Positions 27,048-36,392 of a stretch of 64,000 nucleotides of DNA are shown here, piece by piece; positions within the stretch are counted from its first letter, which is position 1, and each line of letters begins with the position of its first letter. Origin of the DNA: Fannyhessea vaginae DSM 15829 (GTDB lineage: Bacteria; Actinomycetota; Coriobacteriia; Coriobacteriales; Atopobiaceae); contig NZ_ACGK02000001.1 of the NCBI RefSeq assembly GCF_000159235.2, forward strand, positions 910,442 through 974,441, written 5' to 3'. The translations under genes were made by a program, and so were the position numbers. The notes beneath the pieces are model-generated. The model saw only the letters and a program-made list of their open reading frames with translations, made no database searches and was not told the DNA's origin.

Positions 27048-27581
27048 TTAAGCTTGTTTATGCTTAATGGTGATGTGTTCTATTACATCACCTTGACGAA
27101 GAGTAGGAATTACATCCTTGCCTTCTATAGTTGTTCCAAAAACAGTATATCCTGAATCAAGCATATGTTGCGCGCCCAAACAAAAATAAAACTGTGAGCC
27201 TGCAGAATTTGGATCTTGAGCGCGTGCCATAGCAAGAGCGCAATCGACATGAGAATTATGAGGGTTGGTTGAAAATTCTTCTTTAATACAATAACCAGGA
27301 CCGCCTGTACCAGGCATACCGTCTTTCCCCATCGCACCTTGAGCTACTTCTTCGGAAGTCATATTTCTTGTGAAAGGACAGCCTCCTTGAATAACAAAAC
27401 CTGGAACAAAGCGATGAAATTTAAGATTGTCGTAAAATCCTTTTGTTGCCAATTCACAGAAATTTGCTGCGTGAATAGGAGCACCTTCGCAATCGAGCTT
27501 TACACAAATCTCACCTTTACTGGTAGTAAAAACTGCGAGTTCGTCTCCTTGAAGTTGATACGTTGGAGTGTAAGTAGTCAT
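27048..27581 (-). CDS. Cyclophilin-type peptidyl-prolyl isomerase
   Basis: 177 aa, single cyclophilin domain without a signal peptide, so cytosolic. Motifs: FHRFVPGFVIQGGCP (catalytic Arg/Phe region), GTGGPGYCIKEEF and NSAGSQFYFCLG. It catalyses cis-trans isomerisation of proline bonds. It is the first gene of the minus-strand series ending at 18281. A TATAAT-like element occurs around 27677 (minus strand) but without a good -35 box. The 27582-27730 gap holds nothing else. Confidence 0.9.
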   Translation of the reverse strand: MTTYTPTYQLQGDELAVFTTSKGEICVKLDCEGAPIHAANFCELATKGFYDNLKFHRFVPGFVIQGGCPFTRNMTSEEVAQGAMGKDGMPGTGGPGYCIKEEFSTNPHNSHVDCALAMARAQDPNSAGSQFYFCLGAQHMLDSGYTVFGTTIEGKDVIPTLRQGDVIEHITIKHKQA

Positions 27582-27730
27582 ATAATCCTCATTCTTTCCT
27601 CAAACTCTTAAGACAAGGCACCAATAGATGACAAGCGTTACGAGATGCCATACATAAAAGTTTATTGTCTATTTATTATAGCCTTAAATATTATCAAGTT
27701 GTTGAGCTATTCACATATTCGGCAGATGAA

Positions 27731-28753
27731 TTATTTTGCAGGCTCGCGATAGGTGGGCTTATAATCTTGATAATGTTGGTCAAACATTGCTTTAAAAGAA
27801 CTTGATGACGCATCATCTGATGTGGGAAATACCGAATTCACGCGCTGTTTACAAGACGGTTTTCCACAATACCTAAGTGCCGTACTCCATCCTTTTGTAA
27901 GCTTATCCATGTGGTTGCGCAGCCAATTTGAAAGCGTGATGAGTTGACTTCTATCTTTTTGATACGTACCGCTTTCCACATTAACAGCATTAAGTTGCTT
28001 AATCACATTGCTTATTTTAAGCGAAATATCGCGAGCGGTATCTTGTCCTTTTTTGAGATCTTCTCTTGAAGCCGAGGCGTAGCTATCGCGAAATTGCTTT
28101 TCATTATCTTCAACAGCTGTAGAAAGTTTACCTAACGATTCGTACGCATCCTTTAACTTATCGTAGGTGGCATCGTCGGCAGATTGGGTAACGTCTTCTT
28201 GAGCAACACTACTTCTATCTTGGCCTTGAAGTTCTTCTTTTGTTCCTGGAAATCCTGCATGAGCCGTATCTGCTGCTACTTTTGCTTTTGTATCAAATGC
28301 ATTTGGATTCCAAGGGTGAGTAATATATAGCACCAACCCACTTACAAAAAGCACTGCAAAGCCCAAAGATACCATAAGAATACGTAAACGCGGCAGGTGA
28401 TCACGTACGTCATCAAAACCATTACCACCTGGAAAAGAAGGTATCGCGCTTCCAATACGAGGAATAGTTGTGGTAAGATCGGCCTCGGATAATTCTTGCT
28501 CGATATCAAGGGCGCGGTCTGTAACGTGCGTACGAGGTGCGTGCACATCTACCTTTGAAGTAAACACATCACTCACAACAGGACAATTGCAATACGGACA
28601 GGCGCGCAAACCCGTTGGAACTCTACTGCCACAACGGGCGCAATACGACATTGATTGTTTTGGAAGTGTACGCGTGCAATCCACATCGGCACGACATGAA
28701 GGACACCGCAACGCAGATGAGGCAATATGTGCTCCGCAATTAGGACAAATCAC
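27731..28753 (-). CDS. Zinc-ribbon membrane protein of unknown function
   Basis: 340 aa. The N-terminus carries four CxxC pairs (CPNCGAHI, CPSCRADV, CARCGSRV, CPYCNCPV), two zinc ribbons facing the cytoplasm. One membrane helix (ILMVSLGFAVLFVSGLVLYI) follows near residue 130, then an extracytoplasmic alpha-helical region rich in Asp, Lys and Gln up to the C-terminus. No catalytic motif. The layout recalls small double-zinc-ribbon envelope proteins of Actinobacteria. It may be a separate unit or follow the P-type ATPase on the same strand. Confidence 0.65.
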   Translation of the reverse strand: MICPNCGAHIASSALRCPSCRADVDCTRTLPKQSMSYCARCGSRVPTGLRACPYCNCPVVSDVFTSKVDVHAPRTHVTDRALDIEQELSEADLTTTIPRIGSAIPSFPGGNGFDDVRDHLPRLRILMVSLGFAVLFVSGLVLYITHPWNPNAFDTKAKVAADTAHAGFPGTKEELQGQDRSSVAQEDVTQSADDATYDKLKDAYESLGKLSTAVEDNEKQFRDSYASASREDLKKGQDTARDISLKISNVIKQLNAVNVESGTYQKDRSQLITLSNWLRNHMDKLTKGWSTALRYCGKPSCKQRVNSVFPTSDDASSSSFKAMFDQHYQDYKPTYREPAK

Positions 28754-28904
28754 AGCATACCTTTCTTTCCTTGATCAATCTTTGTATATTCATACTACCC
28801 TACTTAGCTAACGCGTAAAACAAGAAGAAAACAAAACAAATCCTACGGTGATTTCATTCTTAGATGATACGCTTGCAAAGGCAAAACTTTGTAGACATGG
28901 GCGC

Positions 28905-31349
28905 TTATTTTGAACCACGCTTAAGCGCGTCAAATGTTCTTGTCGAAGTTGCGCGCTTTACAAGGGTAAAAAACCCATCAAGTGCTTTATGTTCAACCGT
29001 TGCTTTATACAATGCATGAAAAAGTACAAGCCCGCCTGCCGATAAAAGAGCACATAAACCAAGTTCGGACATGCCCAAAACACCAATTCGCAAAAAGTCA
29101 TGCAAGCACGTGCAACCTACAAAGACAAGTGCTATACACAATACAAGAACAGCAATACGAAGCTTATTAAGTGGCAACGATATTTTATAAATAAGCGCAA
29201 TGCCAACCAATGCCATCTCTATCATACACAGCGTAGACATGGTTTCTTGAGGTATCTCAAACACGCGACATAAAATCATGGTCACCATAAGTTCACCAAC
29301 AATTGCAGCTGAGGCGGGCAAACTTCTCTCAAAAACATTGACCACAAACGAACCACGAACGCGTTCGTGGTTTACCTCAAGTGCCAGTAAAAATGAAGGA
29401 ACACCAATAGCTGCCACGTTAATCAATGACATTTGAATGGGGATAAACGGATACGGTGGAATAAGCAAACAAACCAGTGCTAACAAAGCAGAATACACAG
29501 TTTTAGTTAAAAAGAGTGCAGCAGAACGTTGCAAATTGTTGATAGAACGCCTACCTTCAGACACAACATCAGGCAAATGCGAAAAATCATTATCAGCTAA
29601 GACAAGCTCAGAAACATTACGTGCCGCAGCCGAGCCCGAAGACATTGCCACCGAACAGTCTGCTTCTTTAAGAGCTAGTACATCGTTTACGCCGTCACCA
29701 GTCATAGTTACGCAATGTCCAAGCGTTTGCAGGGCGCGTACAAGTTTGCGCTTTGCCGCAGGCGTTACGCGGCCAAAGATATGATACTTAGCAGCAGCAG
29801 CCAAAAAATCCTCATCGCGCGAAAGACTCGTGCAATCAACATACTCTTGAGCACCAGCTACACCAACCTCACCTGCAATATGAGAAACAGTTTTAGGATC
29901 ATCACCAGAGATAACGCGCACATCCACACCTTCGCGTGCAAAATACGCAATGGTTTCAGCTGCACTTGGGCGAATTTCTTCGCGAATTGTTACAAAACCA
30001 AATACAACAATATCCGCACCAGTTCCCATGAGTGCTCCTTGTTTATCAAAACCTGGAGCACGACCAACGACCAATACGCGATGTGTAGGCGCAAACGTAT
30101 TAAGCACATGCTGATATTTGGGATATTCATCGCGTAGAACAAATTGAGCAGCCCCCATAACAAGAGCTTCACCTGCTGCAGTTACACAACCAGAAAATTT
30201 AGTACGTGAAGAAAATGCAATAACGCGCGAAATTTTAGAAGGTTTAACGTTTTGCTGAGAAATTGCATGCATGAGCGCGCGAGCTGTTTCGTTAGAGGAA
30301 TCTTTACCAGCATATACAATAGTTGCCAAAGCTTGCGTAAGATCGGCGCAAGCAGAGCTAGAATCATTTCCGCTAGCGTCACACATATGCGCTAACTCCA
30401 TAGAACCCGTGGTAATCGTACCAGTCTTATCCAAACAAACAACATCTGTTCGCGCAAGGGTTTCTACACAATAGCTTTGCTGGACTAAAACCTGTTTGCG
30501 CGCCAACTTGGTAGTTGCAATGGCAAAAATGGTTGAGGTGAGCAAAACCAAACCTTGCGGAATCATACCTACCGTAGCTGCAACAGACTGTAAAATTGCG
30601 TCGTCGTAGGACCTACCACTAAAAAAGTAAATGCGCACAAACAAACAAATTCCTAAAGGAATCAGAATACAGGTTGAAAAGCGAATGATCATACGCACGG
30701 TATCAAGTATTTCGGAGCGAACGGGTTTAAGATATTTTGCCTCGGAATTTATACGTGCAGCATATGAGGAAAGTCCAACCTTAGTAAGACGTAAAACAAT
30801 GCTTCCCGAGTCGACAAACGAACCAGAAAGGATGGTGCTCCCTGGCTTTTTCTCAATGGGGTTGCTCTCTCCTGTCAGCAGGCTTTCGTCCATAGATGCA
30901 TAGCCCTCGACAACCACTCCATCGGCAGGAACTTGATCGCCGCGCGACAAAAGCACTAAATCATCGCGAACGATATCTTGAATACCAACTTCTAACACAC
31001 GGCCTTCGCGGCGGACGCGCACGAGTTTGGTAGTAAGAATAGAAAGTTTATCAACTAAAAGTTTGGCGCGGATCTCTTGAAACACGCCTATCCCTAAGTT
31101 GAGCGCCACGATAACCATAAAAAGAATGTTTCTAAATTCATAGGTTGTAAGCACTAAAAATGCAAGAAACAAATTGACCACATTGAAAAGCGTCAATGCG
31201 TGTTTTGCAAAAATCTGAGGAATTGAAAGCGTTTTGACATCAGCGTTAACGTTACTTAAACCTTGAGATACTCTTTGTGCAACCTCGGCTGCACTAAGCC
31301 CTGGATTGGGTGTTTCATCAGCTATCGTAGATGAAGATTTAACACTCAT
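28905..31349 (-). CDS. Cation-translocating P-type ATPase (CtpE-like)
   Basis: 814 aa. The phosphorylation motif VVCLDKTGTITTG, the TGES actuator loop in DESLLTGESNPIEKK, and the hinge VTMTGDGVNDVLALKEADCSVAM are all intact. About ten membrane helices. The M4 motif reads IPQGLVLLTS, where calcium pumps often have PEGL. There is no N-terminal metal-binding CxxC, so heavy-metal export is unlikely. The arrangement resembles mycobacterial CtpE (calcium uptake) and related MgtA/Ca-type pumps; the ion is not readable from sequence. Divergent from the tRNA-Arg/aro unit. Confidence 0.85.
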   Translation of the reverse strand: MSVKSSSTIADETPNPGLSAAEVAQRVSQGLSNVNADVKTLSIPQIFAKHALTLFNVVNLFLAFLVLTTYEFRNILFMVIVALNLGIGVFQEIRAKLLVDKLSILTTKLVRVRREGRVLEVGIQDIVRDDLVLLSRGDQVPADGVVVEGYASMDESLLTGESNPIEKKPGSTILSGSFVDSGSIVLRLTKVGLSSYAARINSEAKYLKPVRSEILDTVRMIIRFSTCILIPLGICLFVRIYFFSGRSYDDAILQSVAATVGMIPQGLVLLTSTIFAIATTKLARKQVLVQQSYCVETLARTDVVCLDKTGTITTGSMELAHMCDASGNDSSSACADLTQALATIVYAGKDSSNETARALMHAISQQNVKPSKISRVIAFSSRTKFSGCVTAAGEALVMGAAQFVLRDEYPKYQHVLNTFAPTHRVLVVGRAPGFDKQGALMGTGADIVVFGFVTIREEIRPSAAETIAYFAREGVDVRVISGDDPKTVSHIAGEVGVAGAQEYVDCTSLSRDEDFLAAAAKYHIFGRVTPAAKRKLVRALQTLGHCVTMTGDGVNDVLALKEADCSVAMSSGSAAARNVSELVLADNDFSHLPDVVSEGRRSINNLQRSAALFLTKTVYSALLALVCLLIPPYPFIPIQMSLINVAAIGVPSFLLALEVNHERVRGSFVVNVFERSLPASAAIVGELMVTMILCRVFEIPQETMSTLCMIEMALVGIALIYKISLPLNKLRIAVLVLCIALVFVGCTCLHDFLRIGVLGMSELGLCALLSAGGLVLFHALYKATVEHKALDGFFTLVKRATSTRTFDALKRGSK

Positions 31350-31483
31350 GCACGCTCCTTATACACCTATACAAAAACAATTTGAATACAAAAACAACTT
31401 GATAACGTTTCATAACTTTGCACATTAGTTTGCACTAATATCGTGACATTTAAGAAAAATAAATAAATTACTAACAAAGTACG

Positions 31484-31489
31484 TATAAT
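31484..31489 (+). promoter_or_regulatory. Possible -10 box for tRNA-Arg and the aro cluster
   Basis: A perfect TATAAT, 44 bases before the tRNA. The -35 region at normal spacing is AAATAA, which is poor, so the call is weak. Since tyrA begins 18 bases after the tRNA, the tRNA and aro genes could share this transcript. Confidence 0.35.
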
Positions 31490-31533
31490 CAGGTACCATA
31501 GTGTCATGCAAATACGTCTATGTACGACAACGC

Positions 31534-31610
31534 GGCTCCATAGCTCAGTGGATTAGAGCGTTCGCCTCCGGAGCGAAAGGTCGCGGGTTCGAACCCCGCT
31601 GGAGTCACCA
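31534..31610 (+). tRNA. tRNA-Arg (CCG anticodon), CCA encoded
   Basis: Acceptor GGCTCCA pairs with TGGAGTC (one G-U), then discriminator A and CCA. Anticodon stem TTCGC/GCGAA encloses CTCCGGA, giving CCG. T-arm GCGGGTTCGAACCCCGC is intact. A TTTTTT run directly follows at 31611-31616. Confidence 0.95.
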
Positions 31611-31628
31611 TTTTTTGAGGTGATATAG

Positions 31629-32594
31629 GTGGCGCGTTTAAATCCACAACAAACAAGTTCTTCTACCTTTGCCACTCACACCTCAACACGTGCAGAAAAA
31701 TCCCCACAAGACAAGCCGTCTACCTGTGAGCATACAACATCATTTATTCCTGGTGCCGTAGGAATTGTAGGACTTGGTCTGATTGGTGGATCGTTTGCAA
31801 AAGCACTCTGCCAAGACGCGCAAAAACTCTATCTCTTTAATAGAAATCAAGAGGTTATGAAGCAGGCATGTGCGGATTGTCACGCGCTTGCGCTTGATAA
31901 TGAAAGCATATCTAAGTGCGAGCTTATCATTTTGGCAGCTTATCCTCATGCAAATGAAACATGGCTTGAGCAGCACGCAGACAAAATTTCACCAGATGCA
32001 CTTGTCATTGACACAGGCGGCGTAAAAAGAACTACCTGCAAGCGCTGTTTTGCACTCGCACGCAATTATCCATGGGAATTTATTGGTTGTCATCCCATGG
32101 CAGGAACGCAATATTCAGGCTTTGCGCACGCGCGCGCAAACATGTTCCACCATGCTCCTATGGTGGTAGTTTTCCCCGATTTGTACAGCTCTAGACAACA
32201 AGAACAGTTGTGTTTGCGCCTACAAAAGCTCCTAGAATCGTGTAAGTTTGGAAGTTATCGCTGCACAAATGCTCAATTTCATGACCAGCAAATTGCATAC
32301 ACTTCTCAACTTGCTCACGTTGTTTCTAATGCATATGTTAAAAGTCCTGCCGCACAAGCGCACAAGGGATTTTCTGCTGGTTCATATAAAGACCTTACCC
32401 GTGTGGCAAGGCTTAATGCCGATATGTGGACCGAGCTCTTTTTGGCTAATAAAGATAATCTTTCACACGAAATAAGCCTTATGATTTCTCATCTACAACA
32501 ATACAAAGACGCATTAGACACTGCAGATGAACACATGCTTCATCGTTTGCTCGCGGAAGGCGATGCTTTAAAGAAGAAGGCAGAACAATCATGA
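31629..32594 (+). CDS. tyrA: Prephenate dehydrogenase
   Basis: 321 aa. Oxidises prephenate to 4-hydroxyphenylpyruvate, the Tyr branch. The NAD-binding motif is GIVGLGLIGGSFAKAL, and FIGCHPMAGTQYSG carries the catalytic His segment. The GTG at 31629 is chosen as start, since GAGGTG lies six bases upstream at 31617-31622. An unusual 45-residue Ser/Thr-rich N-terminal extension precedes the Rossmann fold. No ACT domain follows, so feedback control is not evident. The last four bases overlap aroB (ATGA). Confidence 0.9.
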   Translation: MARLNPQQTSSSTFATHTSTRAEKSPQDKPSTCEHTTSFIPGAVGIVGLGLIGGSFAKALCQDAQKLYLFNRNQEVMKQACADCHALALDNESISKCELIILAAYPHANETWLEQHADKISPDALVIDTGGVKRTTCKRCFALARNYPWEFIGCHPMAGTQYSGFAHARANMFHHAPMVVVFPDLYSSRQQEQLCLRLQKLLESCKFGSYRCTNAQFHDQQIAYTSQLAHVVSNAYVKSPAAQAHKGFSAGSYKDLTRVARLNADMWTELFLANKDNLSHEISLMISHLQQYKDALDTADEHMLHRLLAEGDALKKKAEQS

Positions 32595-33703
32595 ATAACC
32601 TTACCACTGTACCGGTATCAACACCTTCGCACTCGTATAAGGTGTATGTTGGCTCAGCTTTTTACGATTCCATAGGAAACTATCTCGTACCTCTTATGAA
32701 AGCTACCAAAATTTGCATCGTGAGTGACGATCATGTATATCCTCTGTATGGATCTTGTATTACACAGTCGCTTACAAACGCAGGTTATCGCGTATCTCAT
32801 ATAGTAATTCCTCATGGTGAAGCACATAAAAATATCCAGACACTCTCGTTTATCTTAGAAGAGCTTGCAGCAGCCGAACTTACGCGCGACGATGCAATTC
32901 TTGCGTTGGGTGGAGGTGTTGTAGGTGATATTGCAGGATTGGCATCTGCTGTTTACCTACGAGGAATTAAGCTCATCCATGTGCCAACCTCGCTGCTATC
33001 AATGGTTGATTCTTCGATAGGAGGAAAAACCGCTATTGATCTTAAAGCTGGCAAAAATCTTGCAGGCACCTTTACACAACCTGTTGGCGTTTTTGTAGAT
33101 ACGTCTGTTCTTGCTACCCTAGATCAAAAGCTTTTTTGTGATTCATGGGGTGAAATTCTTAAATATGCAGTTATTGCCGACAAAAACCTATGGCATCTCT
33201 TAACCACTCATAATCAGGTGGAACGCTACGGCAAAGAGCATACTCAAGGAACGTCTCAAGACCTACACCAACTTGGTGAAATTATTAAACGCTGTATCGA
33301 AATAAAAAGTTCTGTTGTAAGCAAAGACGAAACTGAAGGCGGTTTAAGACAGATTCTTAATTTTGGACACACCATAGGTCATGCCATTGAGGCAGCTATG
33401 AACTTTGAACAAGGGCACGGATCATGCGTTGCAGCAGGTATGTGCTGTATCGCACGCGCCGCCTCTCACGAAAATCTGTGTAGCGCGCAAACAATGAACG
33501 AAATTATTAACCTGGTAAGTAGCTATCAACTCCCAACTACTACCAATATAGAAGCAAATGTTCTCTACCACTATGCAACACACGATAAAAAACGTCATGG
33601 TAATTCGATAAATGTTGTTATCCCCCAAGAAATTGGACAGGTATATATTCAGCGTATGTCACTCGACGAATTTAAGGCATTTCTTTCGTATGCGCGCGCA
33701 TAG
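32591..33703 (+). CDS. aroB: 3-dehydroquinate synthase
   Basis: 370 aa. Second shikimate step, DAHP to 3-dehydroquinate. NAD-binding GGGVVGDIAGLASAVYLRG, then PTSLLSMVDSSIGGKTAID (active-site loop), LNFGHTIGHAIEA and DKKRHGN with metal-binding His residues. All key residues appear present. Overlaps tyrA by four bases, so translational coupling is likely. Confidence 0.96.
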   Translation: MNNLTTVPVSTPSHSYKVYVGSAFYDSIGNYLVPLMKATKICIVSDDHVYPLYGSCITQSLTNAGYRVSHIVIPHGEAHKNIQTLSFILEELAAAELTRDDAILALGGGVVGDIAGLASAVYLRGIKLIHVPTSLLSMVDSSIGGKTAIDLKAGKNLAGTFTQPVGVFVDTSVLATLDQKLFCDSWGEILKYAVIADKNLWHLLTTHNQVERYGKEHTQGTSQDLHQLGEIIKRCIEIKSSVVSKDETEGGLRQILNFGHTIGHAIEAAMNFEQGHGSCVAAGMCCIARAASHENLCSAQTMNEIINLVSSYQLPTTTNIEANVLYHYATHDKKRHGNSINVVIPQEIGQVYIQRMSLDEFKAFLSYARA

Positions 33704-33858
33704 CATAAGCGCTCGCCTAACTTATGCGTCTAAGCTTATAAAGCGGCGCAAAATGTCCGCGTCTTAGATACTCTTATCAACAACAATTACGCGGTCAAAA
33801 ATGGCTACAAATCGAGTATGATGTAATGAATGAAAATTGATAAAAGTTTGAGGTTTAC

Positions 33859-35211
33859 ATGAATGTAGTTATTCAACCGCATGGTTTACAAGGTACCGTA
33901 AGTGCAATAGCGTCTAAGTCGATGGCACACAGACTTCTTATTTTAGCTGCCTCAACGTCTGCGATTGTAGATATTAATTGCTCAAGTACCTCGGATGATA
34001 TACAAGCAACCATTGAGTGCTTAGAAGCGCTTGGTGCATGTATTACTCGCACCACCTTAGGATATCGTGTGCGCGGCATGTTTTTTGCAAGTCAAAGCTC
34101 TCTCGCAGATACCAAAGCTGCATTCACAGATAACTCAAGCGCAACAGGTGATACCCCAGTCATCCTCAATTGTGGCGAATCAGGTTCAACACTTAGGTTT
34201 ATGCTTCCCGTAGTTGCTGCACTTGGAAAACATGCATATCTTGTTGGTCAAGGAAGACTAGCTACGCGCCCCCTTGAGCCTTTGTATTCTGAACTTTGTG
34301 CTCATGGGTGCTTCTTATCCGAGCAAGGAGCGTTTCCCTTAGAAATAAAAGGAAAGCTCTCAGGCGGTGTGTTTCATATACCAGGTAACGTTTCGTCACA
34401 ATATATAAGCGGACTCTTACTGGCAGCAGGAATTGCACACCTTCATCTAGAAATTATCGTTTCAAAGCCGTTTGAGTCAAAATCATATGTAAAGATGACA
34501 ATCGATGCGCTTCAACAGTTTGGAATCAACGTAGCACAAACGCAAGAATATGATGACCAAGGTCAGGAGTTTATACGTTTTAGCGTAGATGAACAAACAC
34601 TGTCCTTGCCACGCCAGTCTTTAACCGTTGAAGGCGATTGGTCGGGCGCGGGCTTTTGGTTATGTGCAGCAGCTTTGGGTAATCCTTTGCGCATGAGTGG
34701 ACTTTCGCTTACATCTTCACAAGGTGATAAAGCAATTCTGGCGTGTTTGGCGGCTTTTGGTGCGCGTACACAAAAAACTGCATCGTATATCGAAGTTGGA
34801 TCAAAGGCGCTTAGACCCGCAACACTTCCGCTGGACGATATAGTTGATTTAGCACCACCTTTAGCAGCGCTTGCATGTTTTGCAAACGGCACTACCAAAC
34901 TTACGCATGCATCACGCTTGCGCCTTAAAGAGTCCGATAGAATTTTAAGCATAACAACAACCCTGCAAAACATGGGTGCAGATATAAGCTCTGACGCTGA
35001 TACCATCTACATTCATGGCCACGGTATGCTTACAGGAGGCGAAGTTGAGTGTTTTCGCGATCATAGAATTGCAATGATGGCAACTATAGCAGCTGCGTAT
35101 GCTCAGCACCCCACCACGATACGTGGCGCCGAATGCGTGCGAAAATCATATCCAACCTTTTTTGAGGATTTTGTACATTTAGGCGGATATCTAGAAACAA
35201 AGGATGACTAA
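33859..35211 (+). CDS. aroA: 5-enolpyruvylshikimate-3-phosphate synthase
   Basis: 450 aa. Joins PEP to shikimate 3-phosphate. SKSMAHRLLILAA (Lys/Ser binding pocket), NCGESGSTLRFMLPV (the family's glyphosate-relevant loop, here GESGSTLRF) and ESDRI/DHRIAMM with the basic residues at the C-terminus. There is a 155-base gap after aroB, the only large gap in this series, with a small inverted repeat (CATAAG, CTTATG) but no clear promoter. The stop overlaps the aroC start by one base. Confidence 0.95.
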   Translation: MNVVIQPHGLQGTVSAIASKSMAHRLLILAASTSAIVDINCSSTSDDIQATIECLEALGACITRTTLGYRVRGMFFASQSSLADTKAAFTDNSSATGDTPVILNCGESGSTLRFMLPVVAALGKHAYLVGQGRLATRPLEPLYSELCAHGCFLSEQGAFPLEIKGKLSGGVFHIPGNVSSQYISGLLLAAGIAHLHLEIIVSKPFESKSYVKMTIDALQQFGINVAQTQEYDDQGQEFIRFSVDEQTLSLPRQSLTVEGDWSGAGFWLCAAALGNPLRMSGLSLTSSQGDKAILACLAAFGARTQKTASYIEVGSKALRPATLPLDDIVDLAPPLAALACFANGTTKLTHASRLRLKESDRILSITTTLQNMGADISSDADTIYIHGHGMLTGGEVECFRDHRIAMMATIAAAYAQHPTTIRGAECVRKSYPTFFEDFVHLGGYLETKDD

Positions 35212-36383
35212 TGCCCTCTCAATTTGGAACAACACTTACTGTTTCGGTATTTGGACAATCACACAGCGAAGCTATCGGATGCGTTATTAACGGCTTTCCT
35301 GCTGGTATGAAGCTTGATAGAGAACTTCTTGCCAAGTTTTCCGCACGCAGAAAACCAGGAGCCGCACCTTGGTCAACGCCTCGTCAAGAAGCTGATGAGA
35401 TACATTTTGTAAGCGGACTTAATAAATCAGATCAAACATGCGGCGCGCCAATATGTGCTTTTATAGCTAATACCAATACGCACGCAAGCGCTTATAAACC
35501 ACTTGAGCATATCTATCGCCCAGGACACGCCGATTATTCGGCTGATCAAAAATGGAAGGGCGTACAAGATATCTACGGTGGCGGACATTTTTCGGGAAGA
35601 CTTACTGCTCCTTTATGTATTGCAGGCGCACTAGCAAAGCAATACTTAAGCTCAAAAGGCATACGCGTATATGCTCATATATCATCAATAGGTGATGTAT
35701 ACGATACGAGCTTTTGTGCCTTTGATACCACAGAAAACGGGCAACAGACGCTTGCAAACCAGCTACGCCATTTAGAGGAGCTTCACACGCAAAGCTACCA
35801 AACGCACAAGCAACACCTCAGCACGCTCAATGCAGACGCTGCCCAACAAATGCAAGAGCTCATTGAAGCCGCACATCGCGAGAAAGACTCCATTGGTGGA
35901 AGTATTGAATGCGTTGTATGTGGGCTACCCAAAGGTGTGGGCTCGCCTATGTTCGACGGTCTTGAGAACATGTATGCACGGGCATTATTTGGCATACCTG
36001 CAGTTAAAGGCGTTGAATTTGGAAAAGGATTTGAAGCTTGTACCATGCGCGGCTCTATGCATAACGATGCATATTTTTGGGATGAAACACATGAGCACGT
36101 GGTAACACATACTAATTTTGCTGGAGGTATGTTAGGTGGCATAAGCACGGGAAATCCTATATTGGTACACGTAGGCATTAAGCCAACACCTAGTATTGCG
36201 CGTCTGCAACATTCGGTAGATACGCAAAGTGGCAAAGACATAGATTTAGAAATCCACGGGCGGCACGATCCCTGTATTGTACCGCGTGCGTGCGTGGTAG
36301 TAGAAGCAGTGTGCGCACTGGTAACACTTGACGCTCTTATCAGCTATCCTGCAGGTACGTGCACACCCAACAACAACGCATAG
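35211..36383 (+). CDS. aroC: Chorismate synthase
   Basis: 390 aa. Final common step, EPSP to chorismate using reduced FMN. Motifs: GQSHSEAIGCVINGFPAG near the N-terminus (catalytic His), RPGHADYSADQKW and HYGGGHFSGRLTA-like YGGGHFSGRLTA, then the late block GRHDPCIVPRACVVVEAV with the second catalytic His/Asp. It starts in the TAATG junction with aroA. Length is typical for the family. Confidence 0.96.
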   Translation: MPSQFGTTLTVSVFGQSHSEAIGCVINGFPAGMKLDRELLAKFSARRKPGAAPWSTPRQEADEIHFVSGLNKSDQTCGAPICAFIANTNTHASAYKPLEHIYRPGHADYSADQKWKGVQDIYGGGHFSGRLTAPLCIAGALAKQYLSSKGIRVYAHISSIGDVYDTSFCAFDTTENGQQTLANQLRHLEELHTQSYQTHKQHLSTLNADAAQQMQELIEAAHREKDSIGGSIECVVCGLPKGVGSPMFDGLENMYARALFGIPAVKGVEFGKGFEACTMRGSMHNDAYFWDETHEHVVTHTNFAGGMLGGISTGNPILVHVGIKPTPSIARLQHSVDTQSGKDIDLEIHGRHDPCIVPRACVVVEAVCALVTLDALISYPAGTCTPNNNA

Positions 36384-36392
36384 AAGGATCAC